Below, piece after piece: positions 51,661 through 62,728 of a stretch of 64,000 bases of DNA. Source of the DNA: Valencia hispanica (lineage: Eukaryota > Chordata > Actinopteri > Cyprinodontiformes > Valenciidae); the NCBI GenBank assembly GCA_963556495.2, contig OY747702.1, positions 39,047,680 to 39,111,679 of the forward strand, written 5' to 3'. Positions within the stretch are counted from its first letter, which is position 1, and every line of letters starts with the position of its first letter. Both the position numbers and the translations under genes were made by a program. The notes beneath the pieces are model-generated. The model was not told where the DNA came from and ran no database searches. It saw only the letters and a list, made by a program, of their open reading frames with translations.

Positions 51661-54600
51661 TGCCATGCTTATTTGCCCTTTTTCAACCTTATCTTCTTTT
51701 GTAAAAACAGTGTATACATAACGTTTTTTTATTTAGTTAGAACTCTGTTTAACTCCTCACAACATTTTTGCCATAGAGCTAAAAAAAGATGACAAAACAA
51801 TGACATTTTTGTTGTTTTAACAACCCTAATTGAAATTTGTCTGTCGGGTAAATAGAAAAATACCGGGACATATCAGACTTTTAATTTACTTTATGAAAAA
51901 TTATTATTTTAATATTTTCTTGATGAGTTTAACAAATCATCATGCTGTACACTTAAAGAAAGTGCTTAAAGGTGAAAAAACTAACTGCGTTTCCAGATGG
52001 ATACTATAGAGACAAATGATCATTTTTATTGCACTGAACATGGCTTCGAAATCAGGTTGTCAGTGTTTCAGTTTAAACTAAGGCAATATTTTCTGTCTTG
52101 TTAAGATTTACACAGAAACATTTATAATTGAATTAGTAAACTCAATCTTTAAGTTAGATTACATAGCTGAGGTTCAGCGGATATATTTTTTTCTCATTTC
52201 ATTTCTGTCCTCTTCTGCAGAAGACCCTGTAACTTTTTGCTGAGTGTGTAAATCAGGACTTTTACTCTGAAGTAAAATCGGCTGCTTTCTCAGCATGCTT
52301 TATCAAAGTCAAGGTGGCGTGTTAAACACAGTGCTGAGGCCATATACTTAAGAGGGAGAGGTGCATTTAGGGAATTTCTCTTTGCCTCCTTAACTGTGAA
52401 ATGAGGGCACACATGTCAGGCTCAGTGGTGGAACTAGTGGCTTTGTGGCTAATTACTGAAGCCAGGTTTCAAGCTGGAGGACAGACATCAAGTATCACTG
52501 TAGTCAAGACGGTTAACATTTGAAAATATTTCCTGTTTTTGTAGGACCACAAAACCTCCCAGTGTTGTTATTGTAATTCTAAAAGTTTGGAAGTTGCATA
52601 AATTGAAATTACAGTTCTCAATTTCCTTAAAATGCAAGTAAAAAGAGTTAAAATGTGACAATAAAACCAAATTTATCTGTGGAGAGGCATCAGTGATGGC
52701 CTTTAAGAAGCAATTAATGCTACCCTTTCTCTGGAAATGGTTATTTATAAGCAGAAAACATTGAATGCAGTCTTCTCAAACAGTAAATGTCCCGACATGT
52801 TCAACCTGAGGTCATGCATTGCTTAGAAAGACAACGAAAAACTCAAGAACTCTATCATTTTACAGCGCTCAGATAGCATGCCAATTATTAAAGAATATAG
52901 CAGCAAAATTGCATCTGAATGAACAACAAAACGTCTGCCACAATATCCATAGGACAGATGAGACGTGGAGATGTATGGTCATAAAATACATTTTTATAAA
53001 AAATCCAGATATTAAGGTTTTGCAATGGTTCAGTCAAAGTACAGACCTTAGGTTTTATTTTTTTAGCTGGGCTTGGACTCTGAGCCATTTGATGGGATAG
53101 TTGAGTATGTTTATAATAAACGCCCATTAGAAGAAATGAGTCCCTGAAAGAGTGATACAAAACACCTAACACTGCCACTCTGACACCTGCCATCTCAGGA
53201 GGGGGTCTGGAAGTTTATTTTACTTCCAAACCTTTTGGATATTGAATCTGATGTTTACATATTTCAGTCTGGCAAAAACATAAGTGACTTTGAAGTAGCT
53301 TTAAAGCCAATAATTAAATGATCAGACAGCCAAATAAATTGATCTTCCTCATTTTAACTGTCCCCAAGTGATCTGTTTGGACTGTTATGTAAAACTAACT
53401 TAAACTGCTGGAATTACACATGTTCTGTAGTTATATATATAAATTCCCATCTAATAGGGTCCAATTTGTGAATATTTGTTTTTTAGAATGAGTAAAACAG
53501 AAAAATAAGATCTGACTCAGACTATGCAGCAGACATAACTTGGAATGGCACATGCACTAAAATAACTATTCTCAGAAAATGCATTTAAAAAAACAGATGA
53601 ACAATAAGCATTTTTATTTCTAACAATTTATGAAAAACACTTACAAAGGATAAATATTTGCAAAAATAAAACAATTACTCGCAGGAGGAAGAAAAACTAG
53701 AATGTTCCCCATCAAGTTCAATTCAGTCACCAGATTTCGGGTTTATTTATCTGCTGATTTAATCACAACTTTGTATCAAAATGCACTTTTTTGGTGTTGA
53801 GCCAACAAACAGAATAAAATCTGCAGCTATGAAAGACAAGATCAATGACTCACAGCTGGAAGAAAATCTCATTTTACAGCTGCAGGTCAAACAGCTGCGG
53901 ACACCAGGGAGGTGTGGTGGAAAGATGTGTTTGTATGTGTGCGTGTGAGTGGGTGTGTGGGTTTGCGAGAGAGCTCAGGTGGTTAACAATTTCAGCTCTA
54001 ATTCACTCAGTCGAGCATCATCTGTGTTTTCATATTTATTGTCAGTATTTTGCTGGAATGAATTTACTGTTCCTGGTTTAGTGTTTGACAACAGTTCTCA
54101 TACTGTGTTCATTATGCACACAGTTGGATTCACTTGTTAGTAGAGTGCCAATACAACATAGGGGATAGAAAGTGTTAACGAGTAATAATATTTGCGATAA
54201 TGCTTTGTGCTAATCTTATCTATCTCATATCATAAAAAAACACAACTGTCTCTCTTTTTTCTGGCCTTCTTGCCATGTTGCTCCTGATACAATAGCAGAA
54301 GTTGTAGTACAGTGATTCGCTTTGGCAGCTTTTGTAGCTAAATTTGTTCATTTTTGTTAACAATGACTAACTTATGCTTAGAATCTCCAGTACTACAGCT
54401 CCACCTAAATGCTCACAATGCTCAGTTATAACTTCAACAAGTATATGCTCATTTAGCATCCAAAGCAAAATAGCATTACTCCTGTAATCAGGTGTTAAGT
54501 TTACATTAATTACTAGGCATCCAAGTGCATTCTAAACTTATGACAAGAAAATCTCTCCTGAATATGGTCAAATATACATAAAAAAAATACAAATACCCAA

Positions 54601-54685
54601 ATCAACAATGAATGAAATACAATTAAAAATCAAATAATACTTTTACTTCTGCAGCTGTAAGGCTGCTACACCACTCTGTTCCCAT
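51661..54685. other. AT-rich intergenic DNA, about 3 kb
   Basis: No gene recognised. Short opposing frames at 52819-53193 show a weak hint of a Tc1 remnant (GACAGATGAGACGTGGAGAT near 52952) that I do not consider sufficient. Confidence 0.5.
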
Positions 54686-54689
54686 TGTT

Positions 54690-54885
54690 TAATCAAATCA
54701 AATCAAACTTTATTTATAAAGCGCTTTTCATACAAGAAGTTGCATCACAAAGTGCTTTACAGATTAAAATGACCCCACATAAAACCACTTTCCCTTCCCT
54801 CCCCCACAAATGTCAAAGCATGATCACAGTTATACCCCCCTCCCCCCTACCCAACTCCCATGCGCACACACAGTTAAAACCAAAA
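54690..54885 (-). repeat. LINE/SINE-like 3' tail, family B (minus)
   Basis: AATCAAATCAAATCAAACTT and TATTTATAAAGCGCTTTTCA mark the 3' terminus in reverse, followed by AAAGTGCTTTACAGATTAAA and ACCCCCCTCCCCCCTACCC. It matches 31060-31347 in opposite orientation and preserves the (TTGAT)n-type end better. Confidence 0.65.
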
Positions 54886-55221
54886 GTAAAAAAGGACATT
54901 GTGGCCTGTCTGGCAGTGTGGCACTGAGAATTGCTGTCTGAGTGTCAAGGAAAAGCCCAAGAGATTTACTTTCACAAGTGGAGCATTACAGCTTTTGCTA
55001 TAATGCTCCACTTGATATATAAATATATGTATGAAAAGCTTTATTATAAATTGTTTTGTGTTTATTCTAAATGCTATGAACACGGATATAGAAAAAAACG
55101 AGGGGAGGAAAAATTGAAGAGAGGTGGGGCAAAGAGTTCATAGGGAATGACAGATTTAAGAATAGAACAGAGGACGAGGAATAAAGAAAAATACTGGAAA
55201 ACAGAAATCTGCTTCTACACC

Positions 55222-55223
<2 letters not shown>
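54886..55223. other. AT-rich intergenic DNA
   Basis: A short inverted repeat (GTGGAGCATTA at 54979 with TAATGCTCCAC at 55001) is the only notable structure. Confidence 0.5.
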
Positions 55224-55268
<45 letters not shown>

Positions 55269-55305
55269 AGAGAGAGAGACAGAGACAGAGATAGAGACAG
55301 AGATA
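55224..55305. repeat. (GA)n microsatellite, compound
   Basis: About 40 bp of GA dinucleotides, then interrupted GAGACAGA-type units. The RERERER peptide from it is an artefact. Confidence 0.95.
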
Positions 55306-56755
55306 GCGATATTAAGAATCTCTTCTGGTCCTATGTCTGCATTGAGGCATGTGAGGTTGTGCCCAGCCTCCTTCAACAAAACATGACCAACGTTATTTTT
55401 GTGAACGCACTGATTGGCCTATTAACTTGTTAGATTCGTCATATCCTCTTTGTCCTCAGTTGATTAAGCAGCTAAATATGGTAGGAAACATTATTAGTGG
55501 CCATTTCTTTAAGTCATCAACCCAGTCTTTTCAAGATAAACTTACAGCTATGATTATCTTAATCCATTTACGGTTTAAAGTCTCTCACCTAAACCAGAAA
55601 AAAAAAAAATTGTGCTTCAATAGTTCTTAAATTGTTTGTAATAACTTCCTTAAGGCCTTTCTTCATTCTTCCTCTGTTTCTTGCTTTGGTCCTGGTCAGT
55701 CAGTACCTGTTAACTGCTTAGATATCCTTAAGGGTTGGATTTACCCAATTTGAAAACATTTCAGTTCTGGTACAAACCCAGAGCTTGTTGAAGGACCTGG
55801 GTATTGTTAAAGACGCCAGGGATCTAACAGAGGGACCAGGAGAAGAATTACCTGCATCCATTACGTCAGTGAGCCAAATTGGGATCAGGAAAGGACAATA
55901 TTTGTTATTACAATATTATTACCACTTATTGTTTCATGTTCTTAATATTTATGTCAGGTTGTGATTCTGCAGTGTTTTGGTTCATATTTCTGCTTCCTCC
56001 TGCTGGTTCTGGTTGGGGCATTCTGGGATGGAGAGGTCATTCATGCCAGCTGTGCTTTGTTGCCACGACAACCTCTCTGTGCCCTGCTGTTTGTTCTCTC
56101 AGTGTGTACTAATACATCAAACCTCTTTTCCCCTTCCTAATAATGATCATACTAATAAATCATTTACTTCGTCTCTGGTACAGAAGATACTCTGAGTTGT
56201 CAAAGTGCAGCAAAAGAGAAAAAAACACGGACATCAAAGTAAAAAACAATGAAACGGCACCTGAAGATCAAAGGCGAGACACTGGGTAAAAATAATATAT
56301 TTGTAAAAATAATAGGATAAAAGTCATCACATAAAAGTACATTTGTAAAAATAGGTTTGAAGAGGAGATTGAACTGTGGATGTTCCCTCTCTCTCTCTCC
56401 TCTCCTCTTCCTTCCCTTCCCCTCCCTTCTGACTCCTTTTTTGTTATCTTTTTCAGTGTCTCTGAATCCTTTTCTTGTCTACCTCTCGCAGCAGTTAAGA
56501 GGTATTGCTCTTGTTTTAATTATGCAAAGGAGGCTGCAGTGCAGGACGTGACATGTTTCACTGTCGTCGCCAATTAAGCAGCGTCACCCAGTCATGGGGC
56601 AAAGTGGAAGAGCAGGAGAAGGAATAAAAGGGAAAGTTTAAACGATGACAAAGAATTTTGCAAAAATAGAATTAAATAGATGCTTGAGTCTCGTTCTGTT
56701 TGATGCAAATATAGATTCTACCTTTAAGAACGTCTTAGCAACATTTTCAGCAAGC
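55306..56755. other. intergenic DNA
   Basis: No gene recognised. A pyrimidine-rich (CT)n-like patch lies at about 56385-56440. Confidence 0.5.
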
Positions 56756-56759
56756 GTCT

Positions 56760-56915
56760 AATAAGGCTTTCATCCCCTGAAATATGTCTGAAAAGGAAAA
56801 GTAACAAGAGATTGTTTATGTGGATGATCAATCAGCCTCTACAGTTGAGTATGGAGCTCCACAAGTTTCAGTGCTAGGATTAGTCATTTTTACCTTGCTT
56901 GTGCTTGGAAAAAAT
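56760..56915 (+). mobile_element. small L2-type LINE fragment
   Basis: The plus-strand peptide GAPQVSVLGLVIFTLLVLG (about 56848-56905) corresponds to the GVPQGSVLGPLLF reverse transcriptase block of L2-type LINEs. Flanking sequence is too decayed to extend it. Confidence 0.4.
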
Positions 56916-57234
56916 ATTAAACAGCATGAGAAAAATGTAAATTGAGAATGAGCTGATTGTATGGTATGTGTTCTGTCTACTAGTACTACCAGTAAATGTT
57001 AAATCTACCAGGGCTCCAGCCCAGGGCCCCGGAGCTGTGGGGCAAAATTTCTGTTTTATTTATTAGTCCCAAAATTTTTCTATTTTGAAAAATGACTTCG
57101 GGTAATAATTCACACTTGCATGATAGGTCACAGATAATAACGAACCCACAAGCTAGCAGAATGATTAAAAACAGAGGTCTCAAAAAAGTTTTTTTGCGAA
57201 AAGGAAAAGGTCCAGTGAAAGACAGGAGAAGAGC

Positions 57235-58589
57235 CTACAACTTCCAAGAAAAAGAAAGCTATATTTAACAGACAATACCAGGAGTCCTATCTTAATTATG
57301 GATTTATCAGTGCTGGCAATGTTCACTCACCAAATCCCGCTCCACTCTTGTCTCTTGACAAAGAATGGACAAGCTCGAAACAGACTTTATGTGCATTATA
57401 TTCTCCAGCGCCTTGACAAAGCAAGCATTGCCTTGCAGGCTGTGGAACTGGTTTTGTGAGATCCTTGTGGGGCCACATTGGATGTCTGAGAGATCAGTCT
57501 GACAGTCTGACATACCATAATTTCTGAAATGGATTGCAGTTATGCTGCATATGATAACCTCAACAACACCTTTGACTTCCTGAACAACTTTTCTGATGTT
57601 ATTGTTCAAAAGCTAAAAAACAAAGCATCTAATCTCCAAATTAAATATTAAGATGACCTGGAGATAGACTTTGTAGAAGAGATTGTCCAGTTCAAAGATT
57701 TTATTCGTGATAAAGACATCACATCTGCTCCACTGCTTTCACACTTAATTTTCACATTTCGACATTTAACTTTGTTTTCTCTCAGTGTTTTCTCTCCATA
57801 GAAGCTACACCTGATCTGGTATTCTGCTTAGCTACAATGCCCTGTTGGATGGGGGGCATCCCAGTAACTGAGCATCCCCCGTGTTCTGTTATCAACTTTT
57901 TACTTTCTTTAATAAGAAAGTACTCTTACATCAATTCTTTTGTTCTTTCTGTGTATCTGCTCTGTCTTCTCGAACCCCCAGACGCTTGTGGCAGATGGCT
58001 TCTCGTACTAAGCTAGGTTCTGCTGGAGGTTTCTTCCTGTTTTTCCTCTCCACTGTCGCTACATACTTGCTCAGTATGAGGGATTGCTGAGGGATTGCTG
58101 TGGTTGGAGTCTGCATCAACAGGGCACAACTGCCAGAGAATGACTCGATGCAATCTGTTGGGATTCCTTAAATAGAAAACTAGCTAAAACTTTCAACTGA
58201 TTGGAATGTTTGTTTTGTAATTACTTTCTTGCAAAGTGCCTTGAGATGACATCTCTTTCGTATCGGAATTATTTATGTATTTTGAACTATATAAATAAAC
58301 TGAATTTAATTTAATTTAATTAGAGAAAAATAATCTAACGGACATCTTCCCAAATCTGGACATTGCGCTCAGACTTTACCTGACATTTCCTGTCACAAAT
58401 GCAAGTGGTGAGCGATCCTTCTCTAAGCCTAAAATAATAAAAAATAGACTCAGATCGACAACGGGACAGGAAAGGTTGAATCATTTGACTCTCATGTCTC
58501 TTGAGAGTGATCTAGTGAGAAAGCTACACTTTAGTGATCTTGTGAAGGACTTTGCTGCAAAAAATCCAGATCTAGGGTATTCCATGTAA
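57235..58589 (+). pseudogene. hAT transposase (ZMYM/ZBED-type), fragmented
   Basis: Block 1 (about 57270-57350) reads RQYQESYLNYGFISAG, the conserved start of BED-type hAT transposases. The zinc-finger remainder and the catalytic core are largely deleted. Block 2 (about 57555-57750) reads NNTFDFLNNFSDVIVQKL and FVEEIVQFKDFI with one stop. After the LINE fragment, block 3 (58340-58589) is cleanly open: IFPNLDIALRLYLTFPVTNA, then SGERSFSKPKIIKNRLRS at 58404 onward, ending TAA at 58587. GERSFS and the following helix form the C-terminal dimerisation domain. Not functional as a whole. Confidence 0.75.
57860..58322 (+). mobile_element. LINE 3'-end fragment inserted in the hAT remnant
   Basis: Shares AACTTTTTACTTTCTTTAAT, TTCTGCTGGAGGTTTCTTCC, CTCTCCACTGTCGCTACATA and GTGCCTTGAGATGACATCT with 18945-19411. 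It ends in (TTTAA)n-like AAACTGAATTTAATTTAATT. It lies between transposase blocks 2 and 3, so it postdates the hAT element. Confidence 0.75.
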
Positions 58590-58757
58590 ACTGTTGTGTT
58601 GCCTGATCTTACCTTTCTAGAAACATATTTGTTTATATCCATGTTCTATTTGACTAGCAGATAAGTATTTTTTGACATTTGTTTCCTTTTCATTTTACTA
58701 AGTACTTTAAACCAAAGACTGACCTTTGGGCCCGTATTCTCCTAAATCCAGCCCTTG

Positions 58758-61609
58758 GCACAGACACAGAAAGATGAGTAACGCAAGCTCCTTTGCCTTA
58801 GAGTGATCTTTTGAGGTGGAGGATTTTTACTTTGTTGCACAAAGTAGAGTCATACTTTTTTTCACCGAGCACCGCCTGGTACTGAATATGACATACGCCC
58901 TGACCTTGGACAGCAGGACCTTAGGGTAAAATTATTCCCTTCACGTTGACAACCACTGTTGGCGCTCCTGCATCTGCAACAGTGAAGAAGCCAACATGCT
59001 GAACAGATAAGTTAACGTAATCTGTTTAAATACTAGCAATGCACTGACGGCCCTATTACTGGGTTATGTTGATCTTAGTTATCCCAATGAGACGTATTTT
59101 TCCTCCCTGCAACAGTTCCTTCTACTGGGTACCATTTCAGGAATGATGGCATTGCAAAATGACTAGTGCACTCCATTCCATCACTCCTCTGTTCAGTAGT
59201 TAAAAAAATATTATTACTGAATGCTGTTAGTAACAAATCTGCTTTAATAATCGCTGAAGCTGATAATTCGAGCAAAAACTAGTTAGAACCCATAGCAACC
59301 AAGCCTGTTGACAGTGGTCAATCACATAGAAAATATAAAAATACTTGAAGAACATGAATTAAACCGGGCTACTGCTAAAAAGATTTACGCGTATATTCTT
59401 GTTTCACTGAAAAAATAGATCTTTTCGTATGACCAAGTTTCATATTTAAACTGTAAACATATTTGTTTTTATAAATAAATGCATGTCTAAATCCATGGTA
59501 CACTTCTTCACTTCAAGCTATTTAGACATTTGTTTAGTGTGGTATAATCTAAAGGTTCTTTTTTCTAAACAGATTCTAAATTGTCTTCTACTTAAATGTT
59601 TTGCTCTAATTAATCAAATGAAAACACAATCACAAATAATACATTGTATTTCTCTGACCTTGTTGGTCAAGTATTGACTGTTTTTCTTAGTATCGGTAGA
59701 CAAGTTTGAAATGTTGGGGTTTTGATAACCTTAAAAGCTGGGTCTTCATAACAGAAGCAGTATTTTTTTTTGCTTGTAATTCTGATGCATAGTTTATTTT
59801 CCATCTACACAGCTGTTTGTGATGAAGGAAAAATAAACTGTGACTGGGGTAGTAATCAAGGAAATGAAACTCACATGTTGACAGTCTGTCACACCTATAA
59901 GTGAAAGTTATCCCATAAAGTAATTTTCCTGCTCTGAAAATGTTTTTTATTACAAAACAGAGGTCTATATTTTGCATATCACTGTATTATAACTGATATA
60001 ACATAGAATTGAACCATTTCTGGACAAAGACAGTGTATTTTATGCATACCAAATGTTTTAATAAAGAACAGTGACAAGTTGCACGGGTAGAACCGAAAAC
60101 TAAACCAGAGTATTTGGGTAGTTAATTCAAGTTAATTCAAAATATATACATATTAAACATGCTGCTAAATCCAGTATAAATATATGTTTAATCAAATTAA
60201 TAGTAGGAATGAGGAAGTTGACCTGATCTACACCTAACATTTGTACTATTGGCTATGTGCAAGTTAATCCAACCAAGCTTGGATTTGCAGACATATAGCA
60301 CCAGAAGAAGCATGAGAAGTTGCAGACTCCAAGATAATATAAACAGGATAAGCAGACATACAGAAGCATTGTGTGTTGTGTGGCATCTGTCATGGAAACA
60401 GCCACAGCATTGTCTACGAGTCAAAATAAGACATGAAGTGTGGAAGGAAGAGATGTCTCCCTCTGCAGATTACCTCTCCCAAACTCTAACTCTGCTCTCT
60501 GTATTGATCAAAAGCACATACACTCTAAGAACATTGATTTTCACTGCATATTCATCAGCTAACCACTCCAAATCCCTCCATATTCAAACATATTGTGCCT
60601 TTTAAGTATCAGTGTAAAACACAGCTGGATAAAGACAATGTGAGCTCAGAGCAGCAGCAGGTAATTACCAGTCCTCCATTGATAATGATTCTAATAGACT
60701 TCCAACCAGTTATTTACATTAAGAAGGTGGCCCTCTCACCATATTGACTATCATGGAATATATGTGTGGTAAGCTACATTAAAATCAATGCAGCCATTTA
60801 AAGAGTATTATCTTTAAGAGGCAGCTCTGTGTTGAGTCTGACTGTGTGTTTGTGAAGACTGGAGGAGAAAGCATTCTGCAGCAGTATGATGCCTTAAACC
60901 AACATCATTTACTGCATGACTGCACCATCACTTTGTCCGACACACACACACAGACCCACACTCTTCCTTTCTTTGCATCTCTGTAGTTCACTTTCAACTC
61001 ACTTTACAGGTCTCTCAAAGCCGATTCTCTAAAAGAGAGTGCTGTTGGGAAAAGCAAATATACGATTAATCATACAGTCAGAGGATCACGAACACCTGTG
61101 CAATCTATAGAGCTGCAACGCCAGGGGAGTTGCAGATTCCGGTGTATTCATTTAGCTCTGTGGATCTTAAAGCTTTCTTTTTAACTAACTGCTCAGTGGT
61201 GCTGAAAGGAAAGTCTCTAAGGTCAAAATGATCCAAAATGGTTAGATGTCTCTTCAAACTGAAATGGATCTTTGGAGTCACAGATACCTTCGCTCCTTTG
61301 GTGTCCTGTCTGAAAGCTTCTGCTTTCCAGTAAAATATCTTCCAATGTTTCTTCATGTTTTGTACTTTAAGTTCTCTTGGATAATGTAATTGAATACAGA
61401 CAATAAAAGTTGGAGTTGTGAGTAGGCAAGTTAGCAAATAGTCAGGAACAGTAAAGATTCAAAGTCAGCTTTAGAATCAGAAGAATTGTGGCCTGTTCTT
61501 ATTCCTAGTGTCTGATCCCTTATCACTACCTCTTACCATGCTCCAAGGGTTCAATATAGTTTTGGCCTTGGGTATAATGTACATGTGTGCATACTGTGTA
61601 ATATCATCG
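58758..61609. other. AT-rich intergenic DNA, about 2.9 kb
   Basis: No gene or repeat recognised. The longest frames (118 and 110 codons at 60249-60605 and 61105-61437) show no domain signature. Confidence 0.5.
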
Positions 61610-61612
61610 TTA

Positions 61613-62078
61613 GGTGCTAATTCACACTGGGTACGGTGTGGAGGCAGTCCGGTTTCCATACGGCTGCCGCGCAAACTGCCATGCACACCGACTGCCGTTT
61701 ATGTGTGGAACATCTACTGAAATCATAGAGTGAAAGCAAAGAATGTTTAGCAATAGTTTGTCCGTGTCATTGATAATAAAAGAACAAGCTGGGGGAAAAC
61801 ATGCAACACTTGTTTTATTTTGAAATATACCAGATGCTTTTTGCTGGCTCACATCTCACTTCCTGTCTGGCTCATGCAATTTCTTCATTTTCATTCATTT
61901 CTTTCTAACGTAATAGGAATCCACATGCGGCGACAGAAAAAAATAGACTTCCTGTGTAAAGTTTACGGACCTCCACATCCTCACCACAGCCGGTGTGAAT
62001 GCTTTGATTGGACTCAATGTTTTTTCGTCTTAGTGGAAGCCGTGTGGAATCCGTACTGCATCTGGTGTGAATCAGGTG
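61613..62078. mobile_element. MITE with TIRs and TTA duplication
   Basis: The left end GGTGCTAATTCACACTGGGT (61613) and right end GGTGTGAATCAGGTG (ending 62078) form an inverted repeat (CTAATTCACAC against CTGATTCACAC). Matching extends into GTACGGTGTGGA against GTACGGATTCCACACGG-like sequence. TTA flanks both ends (61610-61612 and 62079-62081), a 3-bp duplication as made by PIF/Harbinger elements. At 466 bp with no transposase it is non-autonomous. The 99-codon frame inside (61820-62119) is probably chance. Confidence 0.7.
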
Positions 62079-62081
62079 TTA

Positions 62082-62698
62082 GTGCTTATGGAACGAGGGC
62101 AAAAAATTGGGTTTTTTGAATGTGAAAAATTAGAGGATAAACCTGTTTGGTAGGTAACAAAAGCATCATGAGATTACAATTACCTTCACAATGCAGAACG
62201 TTTTTCTGATCTGCCTCCAGTATAATCCAAGCTGCATGCTCATATGTTGTTGATCGGGAGGATTACCATAAGAAATAGGAGTCTGATTATGTATGCAAGC
62301 AAATTTAGTTGCTCCATCAACTCCACTGCTACAGCTGGTGAACAGAGGAAATGTTATGAAATGCTTGCATCCATTTTCTGTATTTCAAATAATACTTATC
62401 TTAAGCAGTCAACAGGCAAAAGGCAGGGTACACAGTGAATATGTGCGCTACTGCAAGATCAATAAGGTTAAACTGAGAATGCTTTTGTACATTAGTCAAT
62501 CCTGAAATTAAACATGGACAAAGAACCAGACAGGATTGCCATCATCTGCTAGTCTTAGAAGGTGTACTTTTTGATTCTGTCTGTGTCTGGTTATGTTTGT
62601 CTGTAAACAATGGTGCTGTGATGCAAGACAACTTTCAGACTTGTTCTGGCAATAAAGGAATATTGCATCGCAATACAGAGACACCCAGGAAAGACAAT
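62082..62698. other. AT-rich intergenic DNA
   Basis: No recognisable feature. Confidence 0.5.
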
Positions 62699-62728
62699 CT
62701 ATATATATACACACACACACACACACCC
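62699..62728. repeat. (TA)n(CA)n microsatellite
   Basis: A short TATATATA run followed by about nine CA units. Confidence 0.93.

Larger units (their letters stand above)
57009..58730 (+). mobile_element. hAT transposon remnant, split by a LINE 3' end
   Basis: Possible termini are CAGGGCTCCAGCCCAGGGCC at 57009 and, in reverse complement, CAAGGGCTGGATTTAGGAG at about 58757-58739, an imperfect inverted repeat. Inside are three blocks of a BED-type hAT transposase in order, with a 5'-truncated LINE 3' end between the second and third. No clear 8-bp duplication was found, so the outer limits are tentative. Confidence 0.6.

Noticed and set aside
52790..53110. Tc1-like transposase fragment
   Set aside because: Only one short phrase (GACAGATGAGAC and a few bases beyond) resembles the family. 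No motif, terminus or reading frame supports it.
55147..55386. RERERER-repeat protein
   Set aside because: It is a translation of the (GA)n microsatellite.
57307..57609. 100-codon minus-strand frame
   Set aside because: The plus strand here carries hAT transposase blocks, so the minus-strand frame is a shadow.
60249..60605. 118-codon plus-strand frame as a host gene
   Set aside because: No domain, no splice context and overlap with another frame on the opposite strand. It is consistent with chance.
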